Assembly (NCBI GenBank): GCA_035560415.1
Contig: DATMZG010000056.1
Span: 1-21,880 of the forward strand
Reading direction: 5' to 3'
DNA from: DATMXT01 sp035560415
GTDB taxonomy: Bacteria; Bacillota; Clostridia; Oscillospirales; Feifaniaceae
DNA: 21,880 bases
This document shows positions 13,778 through 21,747 of the stretch, one piece after another. Position numbers and translations under genes: made by a program. The stretch's first letter is position 1. The number at the start of each line of letters is the position of its first letter. The notes below the pieces were generated by a model. It saw only the letters and a list, made by a program, of their open reading frames with translations, ran no database searches and had not been told where the DNA came from.

Positions 13778-15078
13778 TGCCTGCCATCATCAAAAGCAGT
13801 GAGCCGTTTTACCACCTGACGGTCGCGGGGTGCGAGCGCGACCTTGCCATCTGCCCCCTCAAAGAGGGGCTGTCCATCGCGTCCTTCGTCATTTTGGGCG
13901 ACGTGGAGCTCGCCGTAAACTGCGCCGCTGAGCTTCTAAAGCGGGCGCCGGCGCACGACATCATGATCACGGCCGAGAGCAAGGGCATTCCGCTCCTCCA
14001 CGAAATGGCCCGGCAGTCGGGCGCGCCCGAGTATCTCGTGGCCCGCAAGTCGCCAAAACTCTACATGTCGAGCTACTTCTCGGTCGAGGTGCAGTCCATC
14101 ACGACCGAGCGGCGGCAGACCCTCTACCTCGACGGGGCCGACGCCAAGAGCCTTGAGGGGAAACAGGTGCTGATTGTCGACGACGTCATCTCGACCGGCG
14201 AGTCTATAAAGGCCGTCGAGGCCCTCATTGAGAAGGCGGGCGGCGTGGTCGCGGGGCGGGCCTGCATTCTGGCCGAGGGCGACGCCGCCGACCGGGACGA
14301 CATCATTTTCCTTGAAGTGCTGCCCCTCATTGAGACCGAGGTCAAGGAGCCGGAAGTGCCTGAAACTCTCCCCGAAGAGGAGCCCTATGTGCCGCAGGCC
14401 AACCCCGGCAAAAATGAGAGCATTGAGGTGGACGGCGGCAAGGTGTGCCGCCTTGCGGTGCGCACCCACGTCGTCACCCCGGCCGACGACATCGCCGAGG
14501 TCGCGAAAAAATACGCGGCGCCCCACATGAAGGACGGCGACATTTTAGTGTGCAGCGAGAAGTCGGTCGCCTGCTCTCAGCGCAGGGCCATTCCGGTCGC
14601 CGACATCAAGCCGCGGCCTTTAGCGAAGTTCCTCGTCAAATTTGTGTACAAGTCCCCCTACGGCATCGGGCTTGGCATCCCCGAGACCATGGAGATGGCG
14701 CTGCGGGAGTGCGGCACCCTGCGCATCCTGTTTGCCGCCGCCTGCTCGGCCGTCGGCAAGCTGATCGGCCGCCGCGGCTGGTTTTATAAAATCGCCGGCT
14801 ACAAGGCCGAGTCCATCGACGGGCCCACCCCCTACACCATCGCGCCCTACAACAAGTGCGTCGTGCTGGGTCCGGCCGAGCCCGACAAGGTGGCTAAGAA
14901 GATGGCCGACGCCATCGGGCACCCGGTCGCCATTGTCGACGTCAATGATTTGCAGGCCAAAGTGCTGGGCGCCTCCGGCCCCGAGGTCGACCGCGCCTTT
15001 ATCGCCCGCGCCATGAAGGACAACCCCCTGGGGCAGTCGGGGCAGTCGACCCCCATGGGCATCATCCGTAAGGCGTGA
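13777..15078 (+). CDS. Fusion: phosphoribosyltransferase + F420-0:glutamate ligase-like domain
   Basis: A 433-residue two-domain protein. Residues 1-187 are a type I phosphoribosyltransferase of the adenine-PRT-like kind: AESKGIPLL (66-74), and the PRPP loop VLIVDDVISTGES (131-143, D135/D136). An acidic, proline-rich linker (about 188-215) follows. Residues 222-433 match the clostridial/cyanobacterial branch of the CofE family (gamma-glutamyl ligase for coenzyme F420): RTHVVTPADD, KDGDILVCSEKSVA, RPLAKFLVKFV, YGIGLG, IDGPTPYTIAPYN and IVDVNDLQAKVLG. The branch lacks the DPD and GRPWR motifs of true F420 ligases as I remember them. Clostridia of this type are not known to make F420, so the substrate is unknown. 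The start overlaps the HIT stop, and its stop overlaps comEC (GTGA). No frameshift is visible between the domains. Confidence 0.8.
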   Translation: MPAIIKSSEPFYHLTVAGCERDLAICPLKEGLSIASFVILGDVELAVNCAAELLKRAPAHDIMITAESKGIPLLHEMARQSGAPEYLVARKSPKLYMSSYFSVEVQSITTERRQTLYLDGADAKSLEGKQVLIVDDVISTGESIKAVEALIEKAGGVVAGRACILAEGDAADRDDIIFLEVLPLIETEVKEPEVPETLPEEEPYVPQANPGKNESIEVDGGKVCRLAVRTHVVTPADDIAEVAKKYAAPHMKDGDILVCSEKSVACSQRRAIPVADIKPRPLAKFLVKFVYKSPYGIGLGIPETMEMALRECGTLRILFAAACSAVGKLIGRRGWFYKIAGYKAESIDGPTPYTIAPYNKCVVLGPAEPDKVAKKMADAIGHPVAIVDVNDLQAKVLGASGPEVDRAFIARAMKDNPLGQSGQSTPMGIIRKA

Positions 15079-17276
15079 AACGGCCGCTTGCGGCAGGGCT
15101 TGCCTGCTATCTGACAATTATTTTCATCGGTGCGAAATGCGGCGCCGCAGCCGCCGCCCTCGGGGCGGTGGCTGCGGCGCTGTCCTGTTATTTTGCGAAA
15201 AAGCTCGGGCGAGAGCGGTTTGCCGTGCTGATGCTCTGCCTCTTTGCGGCGGCCTCGGTCATATATTACGACGCCGCCGTCCTGCGGCCGGTGGCCCGCA
15301 TGGACGGGCAGGAGGTCACGGTGACCGGGCGGGTCACGGAAGTGTCGGACTACTACGGCGATATCCACATTGCAGCGGTCAAGGCCGTTCGCCCCCGCAC
15401 GAACGTGTCGGTCTTCTTTGAGGGGGAGGCCCTGACGCCCGGCGACACCGTCACGGCATCTGGGGTGGCCGCGTCGACTTTGGCAAGTGCCGAGCGGGGG
15501 TGGCTTCGCACCTGGTATAAGAGCCAAAACAACCTGCTCCAGATGAAGGACGCCGAAATCCTCTCGGTCGAACATGGCGGCGCGCCCCTGTCGGAGAAAA
15601 TCGCCGTCTGGCGGGAGCGGGCCCAAAGCCTGCTGCCGGAGGGGCTGCCCCGCGCTCTCATGTTCGGGGACAGGGACGCGCTGTCGGAGGCAGACGTCAA
15701 TGCCTTTGAGCGGACGGGGCTCATCCACATGCTGTCTTTTTCCGGCACCCACTTCATGGTGCTGACCCTTGCGCTTAGCTCTCTGCTCTCATTTATGGGA
15801 CTTGACAAGCGCAAATCGGCCGGCGTCACCCTCGTCTTTATCGCGGCCGTCATCGTCTTTATGGGCTTTCGGGTGTCGATTGTGCGCTCGGGGCTCATGG
15901 CTGTCATCCTGAGCCTGGGCACTTTGCTGCGCCGAAAGTCGGACCCGCTGACCTCGCTGCTCCTTGCCGTCTTTCTCATCTGCGCCCCCGCGCCATACGC
16001 AATTGAGTCCACCTCCCTGCTCCTGTCCTTTTCGGCGGTGGCGGGCATCATCCTGCTCTCAAAGCCCCTGACCATTCCCGTAAAAATAAAACCGACTAAT
16101 TTTATTTCCAAAATCGCAGCCCGTACACTTTTGGCTATCTTCGGCGCCGGGGCCGTCACGCTCTCGGCCACGCTGGGCTCGGCCGCCGTCACGCTGCTCA
16201 CGTTCGGCAGTCTGCCGATGCTGGCACTTCCCGCAAATTTGCTGACATTTGCCCCAATGTCTGGTATTCTATTACTGGGCCCCTTTGCGGGCGGCTTTGT
16301 CGGCCGTGCGCTTGAAGCCTATTGCCTCTTTGTCATCCGGGGCCTTGCGGCGCTGCCGGGCACCGTGGTCTACAAGCGCTCTGCCGCCGTCTGGGTCGTG
16401 CTCGGGGCGTGGGGGGCCATCTATCTGCTCGCCCTCCTCTATCAAAAGCGGGCCTCAAAGCCGGCCGCGCTTCTTACGGGCGGCGCCATCCTCCTGTTTG
16501 CCGTACTCATGGGGGCCGCCGCGCCGAATGACCAGCTGAATATCGCCATGGTCGACGTCGGGCAGGGGCTGGCGGTCATATTGTCGGACGGCGGGACAAC
16601 CTATGTCTACGACTGCGGCTCAAGCTCGGCGCCCGACCCCGGCGATAGGGTGGCCTACCAGCTCGGGGCCATGGGCGTCACCCGCGTCGACGCCCTCATC
16701 CTCTCCCACGCCGACTACGACCACATCAGCGGCGTGGAGGAGCTTCTTTCGCAGGTTGAAGTGGACAAGGTGCTTGTCGGCGACCTTTCGGACTATGAGG
16801 AACTCACAGCGGCCTTTCCCGAGGCCGACTTCCGCGAGGTCGGCGGGGTCATGACGCTCTCGGCCGGGGAGACTACGGTCACCCTCACGACCGAGTTTTG
16901 GGCGGGGGGCAGCTCCAACGACCGCTGCGTCGTGCTGTCGGCCCGGCGGGGCGAGAGCTCGCTGCTGCTGACGGGGGACCTGACGGCGGCGGCCGAGTTG
17001 CTGCTCCTGGCAAGCGGATTTGACACCGACGCCGACGTCCTGCAGCTGGCCCACCACGGCTCGGCCTCCTCGTCCTCCTCCATATTCCTCGGCGTCGCCG
17101 ACCCCGCCGTCTGCCTTGTGCCGGTCGGGAAAAACAGCTACGGCCACCCGACCGGGGAGGCGCTGTCCCGCGCCGGGCAGGTGGCCGAGTACATTTTGCG
17201 TTCGGACGAAGTGGGCACTGTTGAACTGACGACGGCCGGGGACGGGGTTTTCACCGTATATTGTGAGCGAGGTTGA
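15075..17276 (+). CDS. comEC: DNA internalization competence protein ComEC/Rec2
   Basis: A 733-residue polytopic membrane protein forming the channel for single-stranded DNA uptake. The N-terminal region has two early membrane helices and an OB-like DUF4131 domain (about 60-150). The central Competence domain has many helices (about 190-480) and includes MLSFSGTHFMVL (about 220). The C-terminal metallo-beta-lactamase domain begins MVDVGQGLA (493 on), with H545-x-D547-x-D549-H550 (HADYDH), LLLTGDL and H660-H661-G-S; it is proposed to degrade the non-transported strand. All three usual parts are present and intact. Translation starts at GTG 15075, overlapping the previous stop as GTGA. It ends 3 bases before holA. 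Confidence 0.93.
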   Translation: MKRPLAAGLACYLTIIFIGAKCGAAAAALGAVAAALSCYFAKKLGRERFAVLMLCLFAAASVIYYDAAVLRPVARMDGQEVTVTGRVTEVSDYYGDIHIAAVKAVRPRTNVSVFFEGEALTPGDTVTASGVAASTLASAERGWLRTWYKSQNNLLQMKDAEILSVEHGGAPLSEKIAVWRERAQSLLPEGLPRALMFGDRDALSEADVNAFERTGLIHMLSFSGTHFMVLTLALSSLLSFMGLDKRKSAGVTLVFIAAVIVFMGFRVSIVRSGLMAVILSLGTLLRRKSDPLTSLLLAVFLICAPAPYAIESTSLLLSFSAVAGIILLSKPLTIPVKIKPTNFISKIAARTLLAIFGAGAVTLSATLGSAAVTLLTFGSLPMLALPANLLTFAPMSGILLLGPFAGGFVGRALEAYCLFVIRGLAALPGTVVYKRSAAVWVVLGAWGAIYLLALLYQKRASKPAALLTGGAILLFAVLMGAAAPNDQLNIAMVDVGQGLAVILSDGGTTYVYDCGSSSAPDPGDRVAYQLGAMGVTRVDALILSHADYDHISGVEELLSQVEVDKVLVGDLSDYEELTAAFPEADFREVGGVMTLSAGETTVTLTTEFWAGGSSNDRCVVLSARRGESSLLLTGDLTAAAELLLLASGFDTDADVLQLAHHGSASSSSSIFLGVADPAVCLVPVGKNSYGHPTGEALSRAGQVAEYILRSDEVGTVELTTAGDGVFTVYCERG

Positions 17277-17279
17277 AAA

Positions 17280-18305
17280 ATGGACAGGCTGAAAAACGAC
17301 ATCGCGTCAAAGCGCATTCGCCCCTGCTACCTCTTTTACGGCGACGAGGAGTATTTAAAAGAGCACTACCTCGACCGCATTGCGGCCACCCTCGAGGAGG
17401 CTTACGGCACATGCGGGCGGGCGACCCTCTCCGATGAGAATTTCTCGGCGGAGAGCTTTTTAGACGCCGTTTCAAACCTCGGGTTTGGGGCGGCGGCGCA
17501 GCTTGTCGTGCTGCGAAATATCGACTTCGCAGAGCTTGCGGCGGACGACAAGGCGCTCATTGAAAGCACTGTCGCGGAGCTTGCGGACGGGGTCTGCGCC
17601 GTGCTGCTCTATGACGACCGGTACCTTGAGCGGGGCGACTATCAGGCGAGGCGGGGCCGCAAAGAGCGCATGCTCTCGGCCGTGAAAACGGCGACGGCCA
17701 TTGAGTTTCCGCTGCAAAGCGAGGGGGAGCTGACAAAGTGGCTCAGTCGCCGCATGGAGGCGGCGGGCGCGACCCTGCCGCCGGGCGCTGCCGGGTATCT
17801 CCTGACGGTCTGCGACCGGCGCATGTCGGCCCTCATCGGGGAGGTCGAAAAGCTCGCGGCCTACGCAGCGGGCCGCCCTGTCACAAAAGAGGACATCGAT
17901 ATCGTCTGCATGCGCAGCAGCGAGGCGGGCATTTTCGACATCGCGCGGTTTATGATGGACGGCAAAAGGGCCAAGGCCCTCATGCGCATTGACGAGTGCC
18001 GTAAAAACGGCGAGAGCTATGTCGCCGTCACGGCGGCTTTGGGGGCCGCCTTCTCTGAGCTTGCGGCGGCAAAGACCGCCTATGACGCCGGAATTCGCTC
18101 GGCCGAAAAAGTCGCCGCCGACTTTGGCATTAAAAACTCGAAGCTCGGTTTTTTGCGGGAATACCTGCGCAAGGCGCCCGGCCTTGACGCCGCGAAAGCG
18201 GCCGCCGCCGTCATCACGCTGTGCGAAGTCGACGCGGCGCAAAAGGGAGGAGGGGGCGACCCGTGGGAACTACTCGACCGGGCAGTGATGGAGATCACCG
18301 GCTGA
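17280..18305 (+). CDS. holA: DNA polymerase III delta subunit
   Basis: A 341-residue clamp-loader subunit (HolA/YqeN) that opens the sliding clamp on DNA. The start PCYLFYGDEEYLKEHYL, the degenerate Walker-like segment and the RxxR-rich middle are typical, as are LTKWLSRRMEAAG (about 150), YLLTVCDRRMSALIGEVEKLAAYA (about 178-201) and the C-terminal KAPGLDAAKAAAAVITLCEVD. The length is standard. GAGG lies about 8 bases before ATG 17280. The comEC-holA order is common in Firmicutes. The 3' end overlaps rnmV by 43 bases. Confidence 0.92.
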   Translation: MDRLKNDIASKRIRPCYLFYGDEEYLKEHYLDRIAATLEEAYGTCGRATLSDENFSAESFLDAVSNLGFGAAAQLVVLRNIDFAELAADDKALIESTVAELADGVCAVLLYDDRYLERGDYQARRGRKERMLSAVKTATAIEFPLQSEGELTKWLSRRMEAAGATLPPGAAGYLLTVCDRRMSALIGEVEKLAAYAAGRPVTKEDIDIVCMRSSEAGIFDIARFMMDGKRAKALMRIDECRKNGESYVAVTAALGAAFSELAAAKTAYDAGIRSAEKVAADFGIKNSKLGFLREYLRKAPGLDAAKAAAAVITLCEVDAAQKGGGGDPWELLDRAVMEITG

Positions 18306-18898
18306 AAATCCGGCAGGTCATCGTCGTCGAGGGCAAATACGACAGGGCGCGGGTGCTCGAGGCCGTGTCTGCCACCGTCGTCGAGGTCGGCGGCTTTCAA
18401 ATATTCAAAGATGCGCATATGATGGAGTATCTGCGGCACGCCGCACGTGAGCGCGGCGTCATCATCCTGACCGACAGCGACGCCGCCGGCTTTCAAATTC
18501 GCGGCTACCTGAAGGGCGCCCTGCAGGGGGCCGCGGTCTCCCACGCCTACATTCCGGCCACGGCCGGCAAAGAGCGCCGCAAGGCGGCCCCCTCGACCGA
18601 AGGGCTGCTCGGGGTCGAGGGCATGCCGGCCGCCGTCATCCGGGAGGCGCTCCAAAAGGCGGGCGCGACGCAGGGCGAGCCCATCGGAGACCTCACAAAA
18701 GCCGACCTGTACGAGGCGGGCCTCCTTGGCAAAGACGGCGCCGCCGACCGCCGCAGGGCGCTTGCGGCGCGCCTTTCGCTTCCGCCCAGACTTTCCTCCA
18801 CCGCCCTGCTGAACGTCATCAATCTCGCCATGACCAGAGCGGAGTTTTTGGCCTTGGCAGATATTGGATTTGTGCAAAGCCCAAAACCCATGGTATGA
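18263..18898 (+). CDS. rnmV: Ribonuclease M5 (5S rRNA maturation)
   Basis: A 211-residue TOPRIM nuclease maturing the 5S rRNA precursor. The TOPRIM core shows the catalytic Glu in VIVVEGKYD (about residues 18-26) and the metal-binding DxD in ILTDSDAAG. The RNase M5 family is confirmed by EVGGFQIF, the YIPATAGKERRKAAPSTEGLLGVEG stretch and the C-terminal domain. I chose GTG 18263, preceded by a very strong GGAGGAGGGGG (about 18246-18256), over GTG 18221, which has no such site. The resulting N-terminus is about 15 residues longer than the domain start. It overlaps holA by 43 bases. The more usual partner gene ksgA is not present here. Confidence 0.92.
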   Translation: MGTTRPGSDGDHRLKIRQVIVVEGKYDRARVLEAVSATVVEVGGFQIFKDAHMMEYLRHAARERGVIILTDSDAAGFQIRGYLKGALQGAAVSHAYIPATAGKERRKAAPSTEGLLGVEGMPAAVIREALQKAGATQGEPIGDLTKADLYEAGLLGKDGAADRRRALAARLSLPPRLSSTALLNVINLAMTRAEFLALADIGFVQSPKPMV

Positions 18899-18908
18899 TT
18901 TGCACAAA
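18869..18908 (+). promoter_or_regulatory. Promoter flanked by a perfect 10-bp inverted repeat
   Basis: TTGTGC (18870-18875), 18 bases, TATGAT (18894-18899) with TG at 18891-18892 form an extended -10 promoter for the NlpC/P60 gene. TTTGTGCAAA (18869-18878) and TTTGCACAAA (18899-18908) are perfect inverted copies 20 bases apart, lying on the -35 and on the region around the predicted start. The left arm is upstream of the start, so this works as DNA, as an operator, rather than as an RNA hairpin. Confidence 0.5.
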
Positions 18909-18922
18909 AAGGAGTGAATTTC

Positions 18923-19888
18923 ATGCCGGAACACAAGAGACTCCTCTCGATGCTGGCCGCAAATCTCCTCGCGGTCGGCTTGACAACCGCTTACGCAGCT
19001 ACATATGAAGTGACCGCCTCGGTGCTCAACGTGCGCTCGGGGCCGGGCACGGCTTATGCCATTTCAGGTAAACTCGTCCGGGGCGACACCGTTGAAGTCA
19101 AGACCATTGAAGGCCCCTGGGCCCTCATCTCGCTCGGCGGCGAAAGAGTCGGCTACGTCTCCTCCTCCTACATCGCCGCAACCGACGCCGCCGCGCCCGC
19201 GCCCGTCGAGACCTCGCGGGGCGCCGTCCAGCGCCCGGACGACGCCGTCGCCGTCATGGCGGCCGGGGTCGACCCCGACGACCTGCCGCCCGGCGCCACG
19301 CAGGGCATGGTCATGTCAAACAGCCTCAATTTCCGCGCCGAAGCGTCCGCCGACTCCCCCCTCATTGAGTCGCTGCCCTACGGCACCGTCGTCGAAATCG
19401 TGCTGCAGGGTGAGGCCGGCGGGTGGCACTACGTCAGCTTCAACAGCGTGCGGGGCTATGTCTACGCCGACTATGTGCGTCTTGCCGACGCCGACGGCCG
19501 GTTTTTCGGCCTCGCGGACGACGTCATCGCCTACGCCAAGAAGTTCCTCGGGTACCGCTACGTCTACGGCGGCTCGACCCCGTCGGGCGGATTTGACTGC
19601 GGCGGCCTCATCAAGTACGTCTTTGGGCAGTTCGGCTACTCTCTCAACATGGGGGCGACGACTCAGTACCGCTCAATTCCGACCCACCTCTCCCGCGAGC
19701 AGCTTCGCCCCGGCGACATCGTCTATTTCTCCTCCCCCGGCAACCGCGGCATCGCCCACACCGGCATTTACCTCGGCGACAACCTCTTTATTCACGCCTC
19801 CTCCCCGGGCGACGTCGTCAAAATCACCTCCATGGCCTCGGGGTACTACGACAAATACTACTACGGCGCAGCCCGGCTTATTGTGTAA
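18923..19888 (+). CDS. Secreted SH3-NlpC/P60 peptidoglycan endopeptidase
   Basis: A 321-residue exported wall hydrolase. A signal peptide (about 1-26, ending AYA before ATYEV) is followed by two bacterial SH3 domains (about 28-85, starting ASVLNVRSGPG; and about 130-190, starting SNSLNFRAEAS), separated by an Ala/Pro linker. The NlpC/P60 domain (about 200-321) cleaves D-gamma-glutamyl-diaminopimelate type peptide bonds. The catalytic residues are C226 (GFDCGGL), H279 (IAHTGIYLG) and H291 (FIHASS). The usual FDCSG has Gly for Ser here. ATG 18923 follows AAAGGAG (18908-18914) at a good distance. It has its own promoter and strong terminator, so it is probably a separate unit from rnmV, 24 bases upstream. 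Confidence 0.92.
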   Translation: MPEHKRLLSMLAANLLAVGLTTAYAATYEVTASVLNVRSGPGTAYAISGKLVRGDTVEVKTIEGPWALISLGGERVGYVSSSYIAATDAAAPAPVETSRGAVQRPDDAVAVMAAGVDPDDLPPGATQGMVMSNSLNFRAEASADSPLIESLPYGTVVEIVLQGEAGGWHYVSFNSVRGYVYADYVRLADADGRFFGLADDVIAYAKKFLGYRYVYGGSTPSGGFDCGGLIKYVFGQFGYSLNMGATTQYRSIPTHLSREQLRPGDIVYFSSPGNRGIAHTGIYLGDNLFIHASSPGDVVKITSMASGYYDKYYYGAARLIV

Positions 19889-19895
19889 GTAAGTT

Positions 19896-19933
19896 AAAAG
19901 AGACCCCCCGATTTTCGGAGGGTCTCTTTTTTT
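19896..19933. terminator. Strong bidirectional terminator
   Basis: AAAAGAGACCC (19896-19906) pairs with GGGTCTCTTTT (19920-19930), extended inward by CCGA/TCGG around a TTTT loop, and followed by a T7 run on the plus strand. On the minus strand the stem is followed by TTTT, so it can also end the convergent flavoprotein gene, which stops at 20005. Between 19934 and 20004 I see only a small GCGCC/GGCGC hairpin. Confidence 0.9.
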
Positions 19934-20004
19934 CTCTCTCAGGAGTCTGGCTCTTGAGGCGGGGCGCCATGGAGGCGCGACGCTTCCCGGAAAATATATC
20001 GCTG

Positions 20005-21747
20005 TTATTTGGATGCCGCTTCGCCCGCAACCATGCCGCTGACGACACAGTGAGAAAGCGAATCGCCGCCGACATACCCAAAGGCGCGGTAGCCGCCGGT
20101 GATCTCTCCCACCGCGTACAGACCGGGTATCACCGTGCCGTCGGTCTTGACGACCCGGAAAGTATCGTCGATCTTCAGGCCGCCGGGCGACATGATGGTG
20201 CCGGGTTTGACGGTAATGCTGTAGAACGGGCCCTCTTTGCATTCCTCGATGAAAATTTCCCGATTGAACGGATCGGCCTGTTCGCCGCGCACAGCCGCAT
20301 TATAGGCATCCACTGTGGCGGCCAGCTTTTCGGCCGGAACGCCGATTTTACCGGCCAGTTCCTCCAGCGTATCGGCCTGCGTGACAACGCCCATGGCGAT
20401 ATAATCCGGAACCTTATAGACCGCATCTTTGACGTGGTTGTCGAAGATTTCAAGCACGGTCTCTTCGCCGGTAGCGAACACCGCATCGGAGGTTTCGGCA
20501 TAGGAAGCCGCCTCGTCGCAGAAACGCTCGCCGTTCGAAGTCACAAGGATTGCACCCTTTGAGATGACGAGCGAAGTGATCAGCGTATTGGTGGTCACCT
20601 CCACGGTGGGCGTCATCCAGGGCTCGGCGATGTCAACGGTGTCGGCTCCGAGCGCGATGGCGGCGTCGGTCATTTCGCCGGTGGTGCCGGGAACGCCCGC
20701 ATAGCCAAGGTTCTTAAGGCCCCAGTATTTTTCAATCCTTTCGGGGCTGGCCGCAAAGCCGCCCGCGGCCAAAATTACGCTCTTTGCTTCAATCGTCAAT
20801 GTACCGCCATCCGCGGCGGTCGCCGTAATCCCGGTGACGGAGCCATCCGTGGCGGTGATCAGCGCGGTGGCCGGCGTATCGAGCAGAAGCTCAATTCCCA
20901 TGCTCTTGACCACTTCGGTCATCTTGTCGATCATACCGGGGGCGTTCGGAAGGCCCTGATGCGCGCGGTAAACAGGGCATCCCATTACGGCGCTGACGCT
21001 GTCGGAAACTTCAACACCGATAGATTTCAGCCAGTTGAGCGCGTCATTGCCCTTGTCGGCAATCAGCCGCACCTGCACGGGGTCGCGCTTGCCGCCGCTC
21101 TTTTCCATGACATAATCATAGAAGGCGTCAGGGGTATCTTCAATGCCGGCAGCCTTTTGAATGTCGGTTCCACCCATGAAAAAGACGCCGGTCGACAGCT
21201 TGGAATTGCCGCCCGTAAAGCTCATCTTCTCAACAAGGATGACATCGGCGCCGTTCTCCTTGGCCTTGATCGCGGCCGAAATCCCCGACAGGCCCGCACC
21301 GACGACCACAACGTCAGTGGTGAGCGTCTTGTCCTCGCCTTTTTCAGTGTTGGCGGCGGGGGGCGTATTCAGCGCGTCCATGTCCATCCCCGAATCCGCC
21401 AGCGCCAAAGCGACGGCGGACAGCAATGCCTCGCTTGAGACAGTGCAGCCGGATACGGCGTCCAGCGCAACGCTCTGCGTCTCCACAATTTTCGGAGGGA
21501 GCTGCTCAATGGCGTTACTGCCGATGCCCTGGGTCTCGGTATTTTCGAGCACCTTGACGTCGGTTATGGCCCCGCCCGCAACGGTCACTTCCACTTTGAT
21601 CGGGCCGCCAAAGCCTTTTGCTTCGCCGGAATAGGTGCCGTCTTTGGCCGCGCCCGCACCGGTTTGCTGCTCCCCGCTTGTACAGGCACCCAGGGTCAGC
21701 ATCAAGCACAAGCTCAGGAGCAGCGCCAGAATTCTTTTGCTCTTCAT
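20005..21747 (-). CDS. Lipoprotein FMN/FAD flavoprotein reductase, fumarate-reductase-like
   Basis: A 580-residue exported flavoprotein. A lipoprotein signal (LTLGAC, lipid-bearing C21) leads to an FMN-binding domain (about 35-118). Its DAVSGCT ends in T102, matching the site where ApbE attaches FMN to Thr. An acidic linker (about 119-143) leads to a flavocytochrome c/urocanate-reductase type FAD domain, with VVVGAGLSGISAAI (147-160), a Glu in ILVEK, VILAAGGFA (324-332) and GLYAVGEITGG (542-552). Homologues pass electrons from extracellular flavin carriers to a small acceptor outside the cell. The residues that bind dicarboxylates in fumarate reductases are replaced (SLVISKGA for EAVRGNGA, TIMSPGG for HTMGG, GYVGGD for NRLGGN), so fumarate is unlikely. 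AGGAGG precedes ATG 21747. It is the only gene visible in its unit. Confidence 0.88.
   Translation of the reverse strand: MKSKRILALLLSLCLMLTLGACTSGEQQTGAGAAKDGTYSGEAKGFGGPIKVEVTVAGGAITDVKVLENTETQGIGSNAIEQLPPKIVETQSVALDAVSGCTVSSEALLSAVALALADSGMDMDALNTPPAANTEKGEDKTLTTDVVVVGAGLSGISAAIKAKENGADVILVEKMSFTGGNSKLSTGVFFMGGTDIQKAAGIEDTPDAFYDYVMEKSGGKRDPVQVRLIADKGNDALNWLKSIGVEVSDSVSAVMGCPVYRAHQGLPNAPGMIDKMTEVVKSMGIELLLDTPATALITATDGSVTGITATAADGGTLTIEAKSVILAAGGFAASPERIEKYWGLKNLGYAGVPGTTGEMTDAAIALGADTVDIAEPWMTPTVEVTTNTLITSLVISKGAILVTSNGERFCDEAASYAETSDAVFATGEETVLEIFDNHVKDAVYKVPDYIAMGVVTQADTLEELAGKIGVPAEKLAATVDAYNAAVRGEQADPFNREIFIEECKEGPFYSITVKPGTIMSPGGLKIDDTFRVVKTDGTVIPGLYAVGEITGGYRAFGYVGGDSLSHCVVSGMVAGEAASK

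Noticed and set aside
14847..16201. Long minus-strand frames opposite the fusion gene and comEC
   Set aside because: They are shadows of well-supported genes, with no ribosome site or recognisable domain.
18221..18262. GTG 18221 as the rnmV start
   Set aside because: It encodes an Arg-rich tail from within holA with no ribosome site; GTG 18263 follows a very strong site.
19958..19976. GCGCC/GGCGC hairpin as a separate terminator for the flavoprotein gene
   Set aside because: Only 5 bp with no following T run; the bidirectional terminator at 19896-19933 is sufficient.
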